The notes under the pieces are model-generated. The model saw nothing but the letters and a program-made list of their open reading frames with translations. It was not told the origin of the DNA and made no database searches. 64,000 nucleotides of DNA from Saprospirales bacterium (GTDB lineage Bacteria; Bacteroidota; Bacteroidia; Chitinophagales; Saprospiraceae): positions 433,360-497,359 of the forward strand of contig JADJYG010000001.1 in NCBI GenBank assembly GCA_016719895.1, given 5' to 3'. Both the position numbers and the translations under genes were made by a program. Shown here piece by piece: positions 29,340 to 39,013 of the stretch (position 1 is the first letter of the stretch; every line of letters begins with the position of its first letter).

Positions 29340-29849
29340 TTACTTGTCAATACCCAATGCAGCCTTGATTTTATCAATCTCATCTTGGGAGCCATGATAA
29401 AGAGCATCTAAGCCGTCAGTACCTTCTACGCCAACTTGTTGTAGCCAATTGATTGCTTCCAGTTCTTTTCCCGGACGAATAGGGATAACCGCTTTTACCC
29501 ATGGTGCATTTAAGAAAGCATTCCTAAGGTCATCACCATCTAATTGTAACAACCACCCCAAAGAACTCCCCATTTTGGCATATTTTGAGTTTTCTGTGAT
29601 GTAATAATTGGCAGGGCGAAGGTTTTGGTCAGACCAACCAGTTAAATTTTCGCCTGTTAAATTTATGTTTATTCGGCTATGAATCCGAGGTTTCCACCAT
29701 TCAGGCGCAACGAAATAAAGCATTTTATCAATATCGAATATCGAATTAATTAATGCAGATAAAACATGTCGGTTACGGTTATTCTCTTTACTTTCAGGCA
29801 ATTTGTATAACGCCTCAGACATAAGGTCGCTAATAAGGTTTCGATACAC
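29340..29849 (-). CDS. Hypothetical protein, 169 aa
   Basis: ATG at 29849, directly behind the 645-residue gene (3 bp spacing), so certainly co-transcribed. N-terminal helical region (ISDLMSEALYKLPESKENNR), a beta-rich centre (FVAPEWWKPRIHSRININLT) and a helical end with HGSQDEIDKIKAALGID. Soluble. Family not recognised. Tight coupling to the larger gene suggests a partner subunit. Confidence 0.6.
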   Translation of the reverse strand: MYRNLISDLMSEALYKLPESKENNRNRHVLSALINSIFDIDKMLYFVAPEWWKPRIHSRININLTGENLTGWSDQNLRPANYYITENSKYAKMGSSLGWLLQLDGDDLRNAFLNAPWVKAVIPIRPGKELEAINWLQQVGVEGTDGLDALYHGSQDEIDKIKAALGIDK

Positions 29850-29851
29850 AA

Positions 29852-31789
29852 TTATTCTTTCTTCCTCCTTAGGTCTTCATACTTTCTAGTATTTATATTG
29901 CTGGCAAATTCGATCCTTTCTTTCGCAGCTTTGACAAATGCTTCTTTAGATTTTCTCTGGTTTTCTGCGTTAGCTGCTTTGCCTGCTTCAAATGTTGCTT
30001 TGTTCGCCTTTGCAATGTCCTCCTTTTTATCTTTAGTTGGGGTATATTCTAAAGCCCCTCCAAGCACAAAGTCTACTCGATCCTTATGATTCAATGAATC
30101 CTCTCTTAAATCTTTGAAAAGAAGAAGTTGAGTTTTATTATTTGAAAGTTGCCCCACAAACCTGTCCCATACCCCTTTAAAATTAGCTCCTGTTGCAGAT
30201 ACCTGAACAAGGGGTATAAAATCACCATCATTGCCAATTGGTTCAAATCCATCCGGGGCTGGGGGTAGTGTCATTAGGCCCAGTGGGGCCAAAATTTTCG
30301 TCATCCACGTGTCAGGAAAATCCCATACCGCGTTACATGTTATCGGGATCATCTGGTTAGGAGGAATGGGTATTTGAGTTTGATCAGGCACTGTTACTAA
30401 ATCTGCAGGTTTAGCAATGTGAACTAAATTCGCCAAACTCAGTTCTCTACCCGGTTCATTAACAAAAGTTTCCCAACACAGGTAAGTGCCTATATCCTGT
30501 ACCTGCACCCCAACTTGGCGCATTTTGCGCCTAAATTCATAATTTATTAGTTCATTAGTGGTGTTGTTGAGCAGAAAACGTTTACTTGAAGTATCAGTAA
30601 TTTCGGTAATTGTCTTGAATGTCGATTTGTAATTTTGCCTTATTTCGGTAGATAATTTTTCGGACTGCTGACGCATTCTTTTGTGTGTGTGTTCTCTTGC
30701 GGTCTGCTGAGTATTGTCTAAATTTAAACTTGCAGTTGCTGACGCATTTCCTGTACCCCATGATTGATTGACCGTTGCAGATGCCCCTAATTTTACATCA
30801 GATTTATTCTCTTGTTTAATCGCATCTGAAATATCATCTTGATTTGTGTTGCTTTTTTCGGTTTTTACTACGCTTTCGTTTGAAATTTCAATTATTTTTT
30901 CGGTATATTCCCTTCGAGTACTCACCTCAATTAATTCCACGGTTGAGCCGGGGCTTAGCCAGACGTGGCTAACCGGCGTTCCTAAAAAAGTATCCAACTC
31001 GAAAAAATATTGCCTAAATAAATGCACAACGCCTAACGGTGATAAACTAACATTTTTTATATCATTTTTGGGATCAAAGGTCAAAAAAGGATCATCGTCG
31101 CTTAACAAATCAGAAATCTGTTTATTAGTATTTAATATGTCTATTGTTGTTTTTTGATAAAAAATTGTTTCTAAATTAGAATACATCTTATTCTTTATCA
31201 TATTTAATAGAGTACCAGCCAATATTGATTCTTCGTTTATTGATTGACGAATAGACATTATCAGTTGATCTAATTTTTCAGGTGCTGTCGTAACATTATT
31301 TAGATAATCGCTACCAGATTTTAATTTTTGACATTCTTGGTTATATATATATTCATAGTGCCTTTCAACAGTGTTTAAAATGCTTTCTAAGTTTCGATCA
31401 TTAGTATCGTTTAATTTACCCATTAGATTATCCCATTCTTTTTTTGTTGGGAATCTATCTATGGGTAGGTTTTTGGAGATGTTTTGCATTACTATGCTAC
31501 TGTAATCCTTAACTAATTCAACAGACGGTCGCAAAGTTCCAGCCTCAATTCCTATATCTATATGGCATTCCCATAGATCCCCAGTCCTGGGGCTAAAATC
31601 TGTGATAACTTCTTTAAAGTTCCTAGCAGCAATTTGGAGTAAAATATTTTGTTTGTCAAACAGACTTCGTTTTAATCGAGAGACGATTCTGTTCGATTTC
31701 CAACCGATCATAGGTTGGTAAACTCCAAATATTTCACTGGAGTAGGGCAAAATGCCTTTATACTGGTCAAAGTTTAGTTTGTCTTTCAT
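29852..31789 (-). CDS. Large uncharacterised protein, 645 aa
   Basis: First gene of its unit, start 22 bp from the unit boundary, ATG 31789. No signal peptide or membrane helix. Residues 1-230 are helical. A central beta-rich Ser/Thr/Asn-rich stretch is visible (GASATVNQSWGTGNASATAS), followed by a long polar helix region (HTHKRMRQQSEKLSTEIRQN) and a conserved-looking block KRFLLNNTTNELINYEFRRK with MRQVGVQVQDIGTYLCWETF. The C-terminus is Ala/Lys/Glu-rich (NKATFEAGKAANAENQRKSK), probably coiled coil. I do not recognise the family. The middle could be a pore- or shell-forming domain, but nothing in the sequence proves that. Confidence 0.6.
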   Translation of the reverse strand: MKDKLNFDQYKGILPYSSEIFGVYQPMIGWKSNRIVSRLKRSLFDKQNILLQIAARNFKEVITDFSPRTGDLWECHIDIGIEAGTLRPSVELVKDYSSIVMQNISKNLPIDRFPTKKEWDNLMGKLNDTNDRNLESILNTVERHYEYIYNQECQKLKSGSDYLNNVTTAPEKLDQLIMSIRQSINEESILAGTLLNMIKNKMYSNLETIFYQKTTIDILNTNKQISDLLSDDDPFLTFDPKNDIKNVSLSPLGVVHLFRQYFFELDTFLGTPVSHVWLSPGSTVELIEVSTRREYTEKIIEISNESVVKTEKSNTNQDDISDAIKQENKSDVKLGASATVNQSWGTGNASATASLNLDNTQQTAREHTHKRMRQQSEKLSTEIRQNYKSTFKTITEITDTSSKRFLLNNTTNELINYEFRRKMRQVGVQVQDIGTYLCWETFVNEPGRELSLANLVHIAKPADLVTVPDQTQIPIPPNQMIPITCNAVWDFPDTWMTKILAPLGLMTLPPAPDGFEPIGNDGDFIPLVQVSATGANFKGVWDRFVGQLSNNKTQLLLFKDLREDSLNHKDRVDFVLGGALEYTPTKDKKEDIAKANKATFEAGKAANAENQRKSKEAFVKAAKERIEFASNINTRKYEDLRRKKE

Positions 31790-31811
31790 GTATTATTATT
31801 TTTATGTTGTT

Positions 31812-31882
31812 ACAGCGAACGTGGGCGTGACTGTCAAGCCGCTACGTTTAGTAAGCGGTTGACAGCCACGCAGAGTTATGGG
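31812..31882 (-). repeat. attC-like palindrome K
   Basis: Boxes ACAGCGAAC and GTTATGGG; stem GGCGTGACTGTCAA/TTGACAGCCACGC. The right box matches CCCATAAC at 34026. Confidence 0.9.
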
Positions 31883-32366
31883 TTGACTTTACTTTTTTCT
31901 GTGCTTTCTAAATTAGACAACGCCCTCTTTAGTAGTTCTCTATATTCTGAGTTAATGTAATAATCTTCCTTCCTTTCACCAAGTCCTCCTCCCGTCTCAA
32001 ACGAAATAAGTTGTCTTAGGTGTGGATTATACTTATTGGTTAAAAAGTGAGATATGCCACTTAGGTATCTTCCTGCCTGACCAATATCTTTTCCAATTCC
32101 TCTTTGAAGAAGCAATGTCTTGATTTCTTCTCTGTCAAATGACTTATCCTCACTTAGAAGAATTTCAAAAAAGGTAATTAACCTGGGTGTTAAATCCGTT
32201 TGCCTTCGCAAGGTTTAAATTATCTTTTCCTCCAATTCGGATTGCTCTAAATTGCTTTTCTCTAATGAAAAGGTACTTCTAATACTTTGTTTTGTTCTTT
32301 GTCTTTTTTTCTTTCCGAATAATGTAATCTTTGGCTTCAGGTAACGGGATAATAATTTCAGGAGAT
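31876..32366 (-). pseudogene. Hypothetical protein, 5' part lost to IS5
   Basis: The C-terminal 111 residues are in one frame (LRRQTDLTPRLITFFEILLS to YINSEYRELLKRALSNLEST); the stop at 31876 overlaps the palindrome. Upstream fragments (IIIPLPEAKDYIIRKEKKTK, then ESNLEQSELEEKII-like) continue in other frames as far as the IS5-like end at 32367. The segment IGKDIGQAGRYLSGISHFLT suggests a helical DNA- or peptide-binding fold, but no family is recognised. The gene is interrupted and dead. Confidence 0.45.
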
Positions 32367-33324
32367 GAGCCAGTTGCGGGTTTTCTCAGTGAACATGTCG
32401 TAGGTTAATCAGGGTGAATGCGAGGAGGTTAAATCCTAGAAAGAGGTGCTGATACCATTCATATTGGACTAATACTCGCCTGAATTTATCCTGCCAAGCA
32501 AAAGTTCTTTCACATTTATATCGTTGGCTATAGAGTTCTTTGTCAAAGAATCGCTTTCGCCCCCGTTTTGGATTCTTGCGGTTTCGCGAGTTTTCCTTGA
32601 TGTTCGGTTTCAATCCTGCATTCCAAATGATTTTTCGGTTTTGCGGCTGTCAAACCCGGGATCAAGATTCAAGGGCGTTCCTTAGGAATTACTCAGGTTG
32701 CTGCGCTCACAGGTTGTTTTCAAATCATTCAAAGAATCCGGCAGTTGCACCATATCTGATTGATTTACAGTCGCTATGGTCATTGGGGCGAGCACGTTTC
32801 CGACGTTGTCCTGCAAGGAAACTATTTTGTTCCCTTTTTGATGTTTGTGACCACAATAGCCTTTCAAATCGCCTCCCTTGACACTTATGGTATTGCTCCC
32901 ATCGCCGTGAAGAATACTCAGGTCCAAATGGCCACGTTCCTTGAGCAAGTTGACACTTTGATAGAACAAGGCCGCAATAGAGCCGTGTTCAACCCACTGC
33001 TTCCACTTCATCCAAATGCGACAATAGTGGATTTCTGGCTTGCCGTCTGGCCCTTTCTCAATTGGCAACATCTTCCACTGCTCCCCAGTATAAAGTATGT
33101 GCAGGATATAGTGAAATACTTTCCAAAAGGGCAACTTTGACTTCGGTCCACGAGACCCAACCCAAAGGTGGGGTAAGACAAATTCGTTAAAATCATTTTC
33201 ATTAAAGTAAACTGGAATTGCCTGATTGACAGTTTGTTGTAAATTTGTCATCGGTTTTCAGTCTGTTTGATTTAATCTTGAATGTTGAGAACTCAAAATT
33301 AGTCAAATGGCTGAAAACCATTTA
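32367..33324 (-). mobile_element. IS5-like element copy 2, right end trimmed
   Basis: The end at 32367 shows GAGCCAGTTGCGGGTTTT. The other end stops at about 33324 and lacks the last 28 or so bases found in the copy at 58064. A cluster of GACCTC palindromes abuts it there. Confidence 0.8.
32386..33251 (-). pseudogene. IS5-family transposase, one frameshift
   Basis: From ATG 33251: MTNLQQTVNQAIPVYFNEND, PHLWVGSRGPKSKLPFWKVF, then the first catalytic Asp in LDLSILHGDGSNTISVKGGD. After a shift near 32690 the frame continues DPGFDSRKNRKIIWNAGLKP (second Asp) and YSQRYKCERTFAWQDKFRRV (catalytic Glu). Joined it is about 290 residues, normal for the family. This copy keeps the best N-terminus of the three in the window. 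Confidence 0.85.
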
Positions 33325-33326
33325 GT

Positions 33327-33445
33327 CCCACGACCTCGGAGAGGTCGAATATTCGTGGCATTTGTTCGGATTCTACCAATATTCGACCTCTCCGAGGTCG
33401 TGGAAATCGCGCGAATGGAATGATTGCTACCAATGTTAGACCTCT
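33327..33445. repeat. GACCTC(T)CCGAGGTC palindrome cluster
   Basis: Three related palindromes: CCACGACCTCGGAGAGGTCG near 33330, CGACCTCTCCGAGGTCGTGG near 33383 and a diverged GACCTCTTCGAGGTC near 33440. These resemble REP-type or terminator-like intergenic repeats. They are distinct from the attC-like sites. Confidence 0.65.
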
Positions 33446-33584
33446 TCGAGGTCGCCCGCAGTTTTGATGCGCCTGCCCTGGATTGAAAATCGCTTTTGTG
33501 AAAAAGAATGAGACTGGAATTTATTTTTTGCAGGGTTACGTGTTAGTCTAACCTTATCAAAAATGCCGAAAACATAGAAATGGG

Positions 33585-34001
33585 TTAAAATTCTTCACGA
33601 ACTATTGCAATGTCAACTTCAATGAAGTCTTCGATTTTAGATCGTGCTTCTGATTCGTCAGTTGATAAATACGTGGCAAATAATTTGAAAATATCACCGG
33701 CTAAAAGATTGGCACAATAGGATGTGTATTTTATGGCTTGCCATTCAACTTCTGTCCCAGAATCATCTCTTTTCAGTTCTATTATTACAAGGTTTGCTTT
33801 TTTATCAACAGCAAGTAAATCAAGTTTTTTACCTGACGGGACAATAAATTGGCGAGAAAGAATAAGTAGGTCCTCTCCTAATACCTTTGGAGTTTTTTCA
33901 ATCCAATCTTCGATATCATAAGGCTCGGTAAGTTTCAATTTTGTGAAACTGATTGTTTGTAGTTCAATCAACCTTTTGTTTTCAATATCTACTTTGTACA
34001 T
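33585..34001 (-). pseudogene. NucS/DUF91-like PD-(D/E)XK domain, C-terminally truncated
   Basis: 138 residues from ATG 34001. The catalytic segment is KLDLLAVDKKANLVIIELKR (D, E-x-K), preceded by DLLILSRQFIVPSGKK, as in NucS-like or DUF91 endonucleases. It stops at VREEF where family members normally continue for 100 or more residues. The downstream 140 bp have no coding sense, so the end is lost, perhaps when the neighbouring IS arrived. It may still fold but is probably inactive. Confidence 0.6.
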
Positions 34002-34025
34002 ACTTCAAATTTTTGTTTATTATGA

Positions 34026-34093
34026 CCCATAACGTGACGCTTTACGAATTTGCGACGTTTAGGAGCAATTTACGAAAAGCGATTGTTGGCAGT
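34026..34093 (-). repeat. attC-like palindrome L
   Basis: Boxes CCCATAAC and GTTGGCAGT; stem CGCTTTACGAA/TTTACGAAAAGCG; reverse-strand loop CTCCTAAACGTCGC. The right box matches ACTGCCAAC at 36447. Confidence 0.9.
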
Positions 34094-34140
34094 AATATTA
34101 ATTTATAAAGTCTCATAACGACACTTACAGTTTTTTATGT

Positions 34141-34682
34141 TTAACTAATCGCCAAGGAAAATAAGTAGACAACAAATTCGTATATGCTGACTAATTCTTC
34201 TTTAATAGTATCAGATATGCAATCCACAACTAACTTATTGTCTATTGAATGAGAGCAAATAAGCGTGCAAGCAACACAACTAATATAAATTTTAATAACA
34301 ATGCTTGCTAGTTTTGCAAAAAGTAGGTATCGAAAAAACACAATGATAAATTCGTATATTTTTCCTACTATATTTGATCTGATGAAAAATAAATAATCGG
34401 AACAAGGGCTATTGCTTTAATTAAGTAACTAATATTTAGTTCTGCTGCAAAAACCTTATTTATGTAAGAACTGATTTGATTAAAGTAAGGTACTAAATAT
34501 CCAAGTGATAAACATCCACAATTATGATTATATGCCAATTCAAATATTATTGTAATTATCATTGATACGATAAGAAAAATTGATAAAATACGACTATATT
34601 GTAAAGATGAGATAGCAGTGAGATAAACAATTACCCCAAGAATCGCGGTACCAGCCAATGAATACAAAAACGCTTCTATCAT
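34141..34682 (-). pseudogene. Small integral membrane protein, one frameshift
   Basis: From ATG 34682 (MIEAFLYSLAGTAILGVIVY) with at least three helices; a shift near 34380 continues as KIYEFIIVFFRYLLFAKLAS and ends FVVYLFSLAIS at 34141, about 180 residues. Family not recognised. It follows the SH3-domain membrane protein by a few tens of bases on the same strand and may belong to the same envelope module. Confidence 0.45.
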
Positions 34683-34714
34683 TGATAAACTAAAATTGGC
34701 TATTGTGAATTTAT

Positions 34715-35416
34715 TTATTTTTCTTTTGAGATAAATTTTCCCCAGGCCCATCCCTCATTATTCCCATACTTAATTTTACACCAATGTCCTCTTTCTCCAT
34801 TTACTACGGCTTCTTCTTTGGCATATTCAAGGATTGTCACCGCCTCTCCGTTTTTGACCATAATAACGATTTTTGCTGTATCCGAGGGGAAAGACCTCAT
34901 GCGCAAAGGAGAACCATATTCAGTCTTAACATAACCAATTTCAGTAGGGCTTTTTTCGCCAATATTATTTGCCTGTGTTGGATTTGGATTATCCGATAAG
35001 TTGGGATTGGTTTTAGTCGGCTGGGGTGGCACCGTAGTTTTTTTTGGCGCTTTGGGTTGAACAGTTGCTGCTGGTTGTTGTACCGGTTCAGAAATAGTAT
35101 TGACTTCGCCAGCACGCGACCATCCATTTATGAATAAACCAAACCCAACTAGAATGAGTAAAAATGAACTGATTTTTTTACCAATGGCATTTCTACTTTC
35201 TCCCTGTTGATGTTCGTGATACACCCAACCAACCCATGTGATAAACCCAAATAGGGTTATACAACCAACAAAAATATAATGAGATAAAAGCCATAAATAA
35301 GCATTATATGCTGCCATCATTGCAGCAATTATCATTATTGCAAATACGCCTGCTCCGTCACCAGAGTCTTGAATTTCATATATACGGCCATCACTGCCGC
35401 GAACAAATTGTGGCAT
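34715..35416 (-). CDS. Membrane protein with C-terminal bacterial SH3 domain
   Basis: 233 residues from ATG 35416. Helices at about 24-45, 48-68 and 85-100, then a Pro/Thr-rich linker (APKKTTVPPQPTKTNPNL) and an SH3_3-type domain: YGSPLRMRSFPSDTAKIVIM, then GEAVTILEYAKEEAVVNGER and GWAWGKFIS. The domain would lie outside the membrane and bind cell-wall peptides. Intact. Part of the unit 34085-36455, which otherwise encodes membrane proteins and a J-domain protein. Confidence 0.65.
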   Translation of the reverse strand: MPQFVRGSDGRIYEIQDSGDGAGVFAIMIIAAMMAAYNAYLWLLSHYIFVGCITLFGFITWVGWVYHEHQQGESRNAIGKKISSFLLILVGFGLFINGWSRAGEVNTISEPVQQPAATVQPKAPKKTTVPPQPTKTNPNLSDNPNPTQANNIGEKSPTEIGYVKTEYGSPLRMRSFPSDTAKIVIMVKNGEAVTILEYAKEEAVVNGERGHWCKIKYGNNEGWAWGKFISKEK

Positions 35417-35603
35417 AATAGAAATCTTTTTAAGTTCAATGATTTGTTTGACAAATGATTAATTTGTGATTATCTGAATTTCAAGCAGGTTTGATGAATT
35501 TCTGAAAGATGTCGAAGTTCTAACCATGACATTTGTGATGGTACTTTTGTCAAAAGGTAGGACACATAGGCTTCTTGAAAATCAGCGAAATATTTCTCGC
35601 GCC

Positions 35604-36059
35604 TTATTTTACTCCTACTCTTTTGTCACCCAAGAAATAACCAACCAATTCATACAAAGGCATGATGACCAAAAGTGTCAAGCCCTTTGCAAAGTAGAAG
35701 GACCAAGACAGTAATACCCGAAAAAATTTCCATCTTCCCAAAACATTCATCATCAATTCACGTAAGGCTATCCCTTTGTTGCAACTATATATTGCCGCGT
35801 CAGTTAGCCAATCCCACATCCAAATCCTCGAAAGCGGTAAAATCAACAAAAAGCAGAGTAAAGTGTGTATCGCCCAAATAACCAGTGTGACGTAAATTAA
35901 GTAAGGAAATATCATTAATGGGATACAAGAGCGAAAGAACCCATAGTACCCGTTAAAAATTGACATGACAGAAACTGCCATTATATCATCTTTTAAGTCT
36001 CCTCTCAGAACATCACGCAAACTAAACCCATCTGAATAAACAGTTTCCTTGGTAGTCAT
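35604..36059 (-). CDS. Membrane protein, 151 aa
   Basis: ATG 36059. Strongly hydrophobic, with three or four helices (SCIPLMIFPYLIYVTLVIWA, LLCFLLILPLSRIWMWDW, LLVIMPLYELVGYFLG). It overlaps the end of the extended J-domain protein. Family not recognised. Gap 35417-35603 holds nothing. Confidence 0.5.
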   Translation of the reverse strand: MTTKETVYSDGFSLRDVLRGDLKDDIMAVSVMSIFNGYYGFFRSCIPLMIFPYLIYVTLVIWAIHTLLCFLLILPLSRIWMWDWLTDAAIYSCNKGIALRELMMNVLGRWKFFRVLLSWSFYFAKGLTLLVIMPLYELVGYFLGDKRVGVK

Positions 36060-36420
36060 ATTCCAACCTGCGGCTCGAATCTGTTGCCAAATTTTTGAAT
36101 GTCAAATTGCCAAGTAGGAGCCTCCTTACTCATTTCGCTTTGCTGCTGCGATGCTCGGGAACTTTGAGATGCAGTTTCATTATCAGATTCCTGTCCTGCA
36201 AAATATTCCCTGCCCGATACTTTGCAATGATCCCTAATGCAACTTCGATGTTTTTAAATTGATATTCGTAACGTTCCTTCGTTGCAGAATCTGAAAGTGG
36301 CACGGTATCTGGATGCCAACGTTGCATTGCTCTCCTCCGTTTCTCTCGGAGTTTTTCGTCTGTGATTTTATCTATATCCTCTGTAATTTCAAGGAGTTCG
36401 ATGGCTTCGTCTAATGTCAT
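36058..36420 (-). pseudogene. DnaJ-like J-domain protein, probable frameshift
   Basis: ATG 36420 gives 96 residues. The J-domain signature is KLREKRRRAMQRWHPDTVPL with the HPD tripeptide that stimulates Hsp70 ATPase, followed by a third helix (YQFKNIEVALGIIAKYRAG). After the stop at 36130 another frame continues APTWQFDIQKFGNRFEPQVG to about 36058, so a one-base shift is likely. It could recruit an Hsp70, and two unusual Hsp70 genes lie in the neighbouring 17-kb operon. Any functional link is inference. Confidence 0.6.
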
Positions 36421-36446
36421 AATATTTTTATTTTAACTTTTTTGTC

Positions 36447-36515
36447 ACTGCCAACGTGTAGCTACACGGCGTAGCGGCGTTTAGCCGCTATGATCGTTGT
36501 AGATTTTGTTCCAGC
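36447..36515 (-). repeat. attC-like palindrome M
   Basis: Boxes ACTGCCAAC and GTTCCAGC; core GTAGCGGCGTTTAGCCGCTA. The left box matches GTTGGCAGT at 34085. No clear partner for the right box was found. Confidence 0.75.
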
Positions 36516-36529
36516 CTGCCTTCTTTTTA

Positions 36530-36985
36530 TTAATTGACAAAGTAGATGAATATCCATAGCAGAATTATCAGATTAAGAGGAATCGCTATAATCATGCTAA
36601 CATTTACATCTTCATAATAATAATAATCTTCTATCACATTAATCGCTTGTATTAACCTATAGAGCGACAAAGAAATCAACAATACAAGAACTGCAACTGC
36701 AAAATAATCTTTAAACCAGAGTAATATTTCACCATGAAGTTCATTGTTAAATTTCATGGCTGCTAATGTTGTAACAAGCATTACTATTGCGGACAACTTA
36801 ACTTGGCCTGTTGAATTTACTTCAGATTTTAATACAAGCTTTTCTGGTGTAAGTAAAGTGTACAACATTGATACTAAAATTCCACCTACGATAAAGCCTG
36901 TTATCGCCCCCTTGCCTCCATTAATTTCATAACCGTAATAAGCGGTAATGAACATATTAAGCCCAACTATTCCTTTTGGAAACAT
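36530..36985 (-). CDS. Membrane protein, 151 aa
   Basis: ATG 36985, four hydrophobic helices, including GAITGFIVGGILVSMLYTLL and MIIAIPLNLIILLWIFIYFV at the C-terminus. Family not recognised. First of several membrane proteins in the stretch 36508-39003; the genes share orientation and close spacing. Confidence 0.5.
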   Translation of the reverse strand: MFPKGIVGLNMFITAYYGYEINGGKGAITGFIVGGILVSMLYTLLTPEKLVLKSEVNSTGQVKLSAIVMLVTTLAAMKFNNELHGEILLWFKDYFAVAVLVLLISLSLYRLIQAINVIEDYYYYEDVNVSMIIAIPLNLIILLWIFIYFVN

Positions 36986-37022
36986 ATTTCAATTATTTTT
37001 CTTCTTTTAATTTTTTCTTACC

Positions 37023-37531
37023 TCATTGATTTTTGGTCAACATCCATGTGTTGTTTTTGTAAATAAAAGGGATGGAATTGGCCATTTTTAACGATTTCCA
37101 CCCTCCTCTTTTGAATTTCCTCCGATTTCTTGATGTAATATTATAATTCTTTTTCAGTTTTGCTCTTTTGGGGTAATGGCTCAGACTCAATAAACTTTTT
37201 CTATATCCATATAAGGAGAGCGGCTTATTTGCTGATTCTGGATTCGAATTAAAAAGTTTTTCAAATTGATTAGTTTTCTCCATTTCTCTGGATTCTTACT
37301 TATCCAATAAAAGAAAATTTTAATCGCATGATAAATATAGCCGAGATAAAAAATCACTTTGAGTACAGACGAGACAGTTCCTATTTCATCTATTGAAAGT
37401 CCAGGAATCCATTTTAATCCAAGAACAGTACTAAATGTTAGAACTCCATCTAAAAAGAAAAAAACCAATAAATATTGAAAGGATGTAAAATCAATTAGGC
37501 TAGGACATTGAATTCTCGCTTCTACTGGCAT
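37023..37531 (-). pseudogene. Membrane protein, one frameshift
   Basis: From ATG 37531 (MPVEARIQCPSLIDF) with helices FQYLLVFFFLDGVLTFSTVL and VLKVIFYLGYIYHAIKIFFY. After NPEKWRKLI the other frame (FEKLFNSNPESANKPLSLYG) gives a hydrophilic basic tail ending NTWMLTKNQ at 37023. I infer one gene of about 165 residues. The start overlaps the end of the preceding gene. Confidence 0.45.
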
Positions 37532-37533
37532 AG

Positions 37534-38525
37534 TCAATGCCCAACCGCTTGTATCTCTTTTGGGCATAGCTCATCTACCCTTTTTTCATTAGCTGCAAAG
37601 GCAGAGGGATTTAATTTATTTAGAGTTATTCTCCTGTCCAATGCGTAAAACAAGTCTCTCTGAACATAACGAAGTATTCCTTTTAACCCTAAGATGGTAA
37701 GATTCAGATAAACCATTAAAAGAGGAGTGGCTTGGGTGAGTGTTTCAAATGTAAACGTCTGATAGTTTAGATTGGAAATTGAGTTTATAGGAATACCACA
37801 GCTACCATTTTGATAATGGTGTATAACATAAAAAGGGGATGAGCATAACACTCAAGAATTGTGTTAAAAAGAGCAGGGATGGTAACGCATTTATCGTAAA
37901 TTTCAATATTTACATTTAATTTCTTTAGTACAAATTTGAACGAATGATCAATTGTGAATTTTGTCAAATCTTTTCCAGTTAAACTCTTTTTAGTTTGTTT
38001 TTCAACTTCGCTTTTAAAAAATAAGAACTCAACTGAGTCCTTTAAAAAAAAGGCTACTGATATACTTAAAACAAAAGCGACAGCCAAATAACCACCAAAT
38101 GTACTTTCAAGTAAATATTGTCCTAGTAGATATGGGATGATAAAAAGAAAGCAAAATCTAAAAATCGTTCTACTCATATTCAGCCAATCAAATAGACAAA
38201 ATCCTAATGCGAAGACAAAAAAATAAAAATAGTCCGAACTAACCTCTACCGAGGTTGGCATTATAAAATCAAGTAGTAAAAGAATGAAAAGATAAATTAT
38301 TGCCCATATAGGTAGCAAAAGTTTATGATAAAATATGATCCTGTAAATTGGCCTTTCCTTCGTCAATTCTGAAAATCGAATGTATCCAATTTGTGAAATA
38401 TCGTGAGGTTGATAATATGGAATTAATAAAGATTGATATTTTGACCAATAAGTTAGCCTTAGAAAAATTACTGCAAGTATTGCGGCAGATATAACAATTG
38501 TGTAGTCGTAAGATTCATCTGACAT
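37534..38525 (-). pseudogene. Polytopic membrane protein, one frameshift
   Basis: ATG 38525; six or more helices, including LPIWAIIYLFILLLLDFIMP and YLAVAFVLSISVAFFLKDSV. A shift near 37800 moves the frame to the C-terminal part LNYQTFTFETLTQATPLLMV and LKGILRYVQRDLFYALDRRI, ending AVGH at 37534. Total about 330 residues. Family not recognised. It overlaps the upstream lipoprotein gene by about 57 bp as annotated, which suggests that the lipoprotein end is itself shifted. Confidence 0.5.
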
Positions 38526-38923
38526 GATTTCGAGTATATTTTAACTTTTACCTTTAAATTATCTCCAAGATTATCGTAACTAATCACTTTGCCTTGATAG
38601 AAATATACAGCACTAAGTCCATAATAAAATTTTCTTGCTTCAGGTGCAGTAACCATATAGCTAGTTGGATTACCCATAACCGCAAGTACTTCGTCTTCTG
38701 TTGAACCAATCGTAAAATACGTCTTTCGACTGTGAGACCCTTGCCTATTCTCTTGAACTGAATCAGTCAGGTTATATTTTGTTTTTATTTCTTGTAATTC
38801 ATTCTCAAGCACTTTATTCTTTTCTTCTAAGTTCTTAATGTAATCTTTTTCTGTCTGGGATGGGGGTTGGGTACAAGATGCTATCAAAAGGCTTGATGCC
38901 ATAATTGTGAAATACCTTTTCAT
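38468..38923 (-). CDS. Lipoprotein with SmpA-like domain
   Basis: ATG 38923: MKRYFTIMASSLLIASCTQP, a lipoprotein signal with the cysteine at residue 17. A coiled-coil stretch follows (EKDYIKNLEEKNKVLENELQ), then TIGSTEDEVLAVMGNPTSYM, the hallmark of the SmpA/OmlA-type fold. It would be anchored in the inner or outer membrane. The last residues overlap the next gene and may be off-frame. Upstream in-frame ATG at 39010 would add residues before the signal and is less likely. Confidence 0.6.
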   Translation of the reverse strand: MKRYFTIMASSLLIASCTQPPSQTEKDYIKNLEEKNKVLENELQEIKTKYNLTDSVQENRQGSHSRKTYFTIGSTEDEVLAVMGNPTSYMVTAPEARKFYYGLSAVYFYQGKVISYDNLGDNLKVKVKIYSKSCQMNLTTTQLLYLPQYLQ

Positions 38924-38956
38924 TCTATTTCTTGCTTTAATGTTTTTAGTTGTTAT

Positions 38957-39003
38957 CGAATTGTCTATACCGTTTGGCATGAAAGCAAGCAAAACGGTAT
39001 GGG
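38957..39003 (-). repeat. Degenerate attC-like palindrome N
   Basis: Stem CTATACCGTTT/AAAACGGTATGGG. The right box reads GGTATGGG, one base from the GTTATGGG expected to match GCCCATAAC at 39549. Confidence 0.5.
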
Positions 39004-39013
39004 ATTTCATTCA

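Noticed and set aside
30846..31157. Forward-strand ORFs inside the 645-aa gene
   Set aside because: Shadow of the reverse-strand coding region.
33327..33445. attC-like site in the GACCTC palindromes
   Set aside because: No AAC/GTT boxes and no matching partner box; these are separate REP-like repeats.
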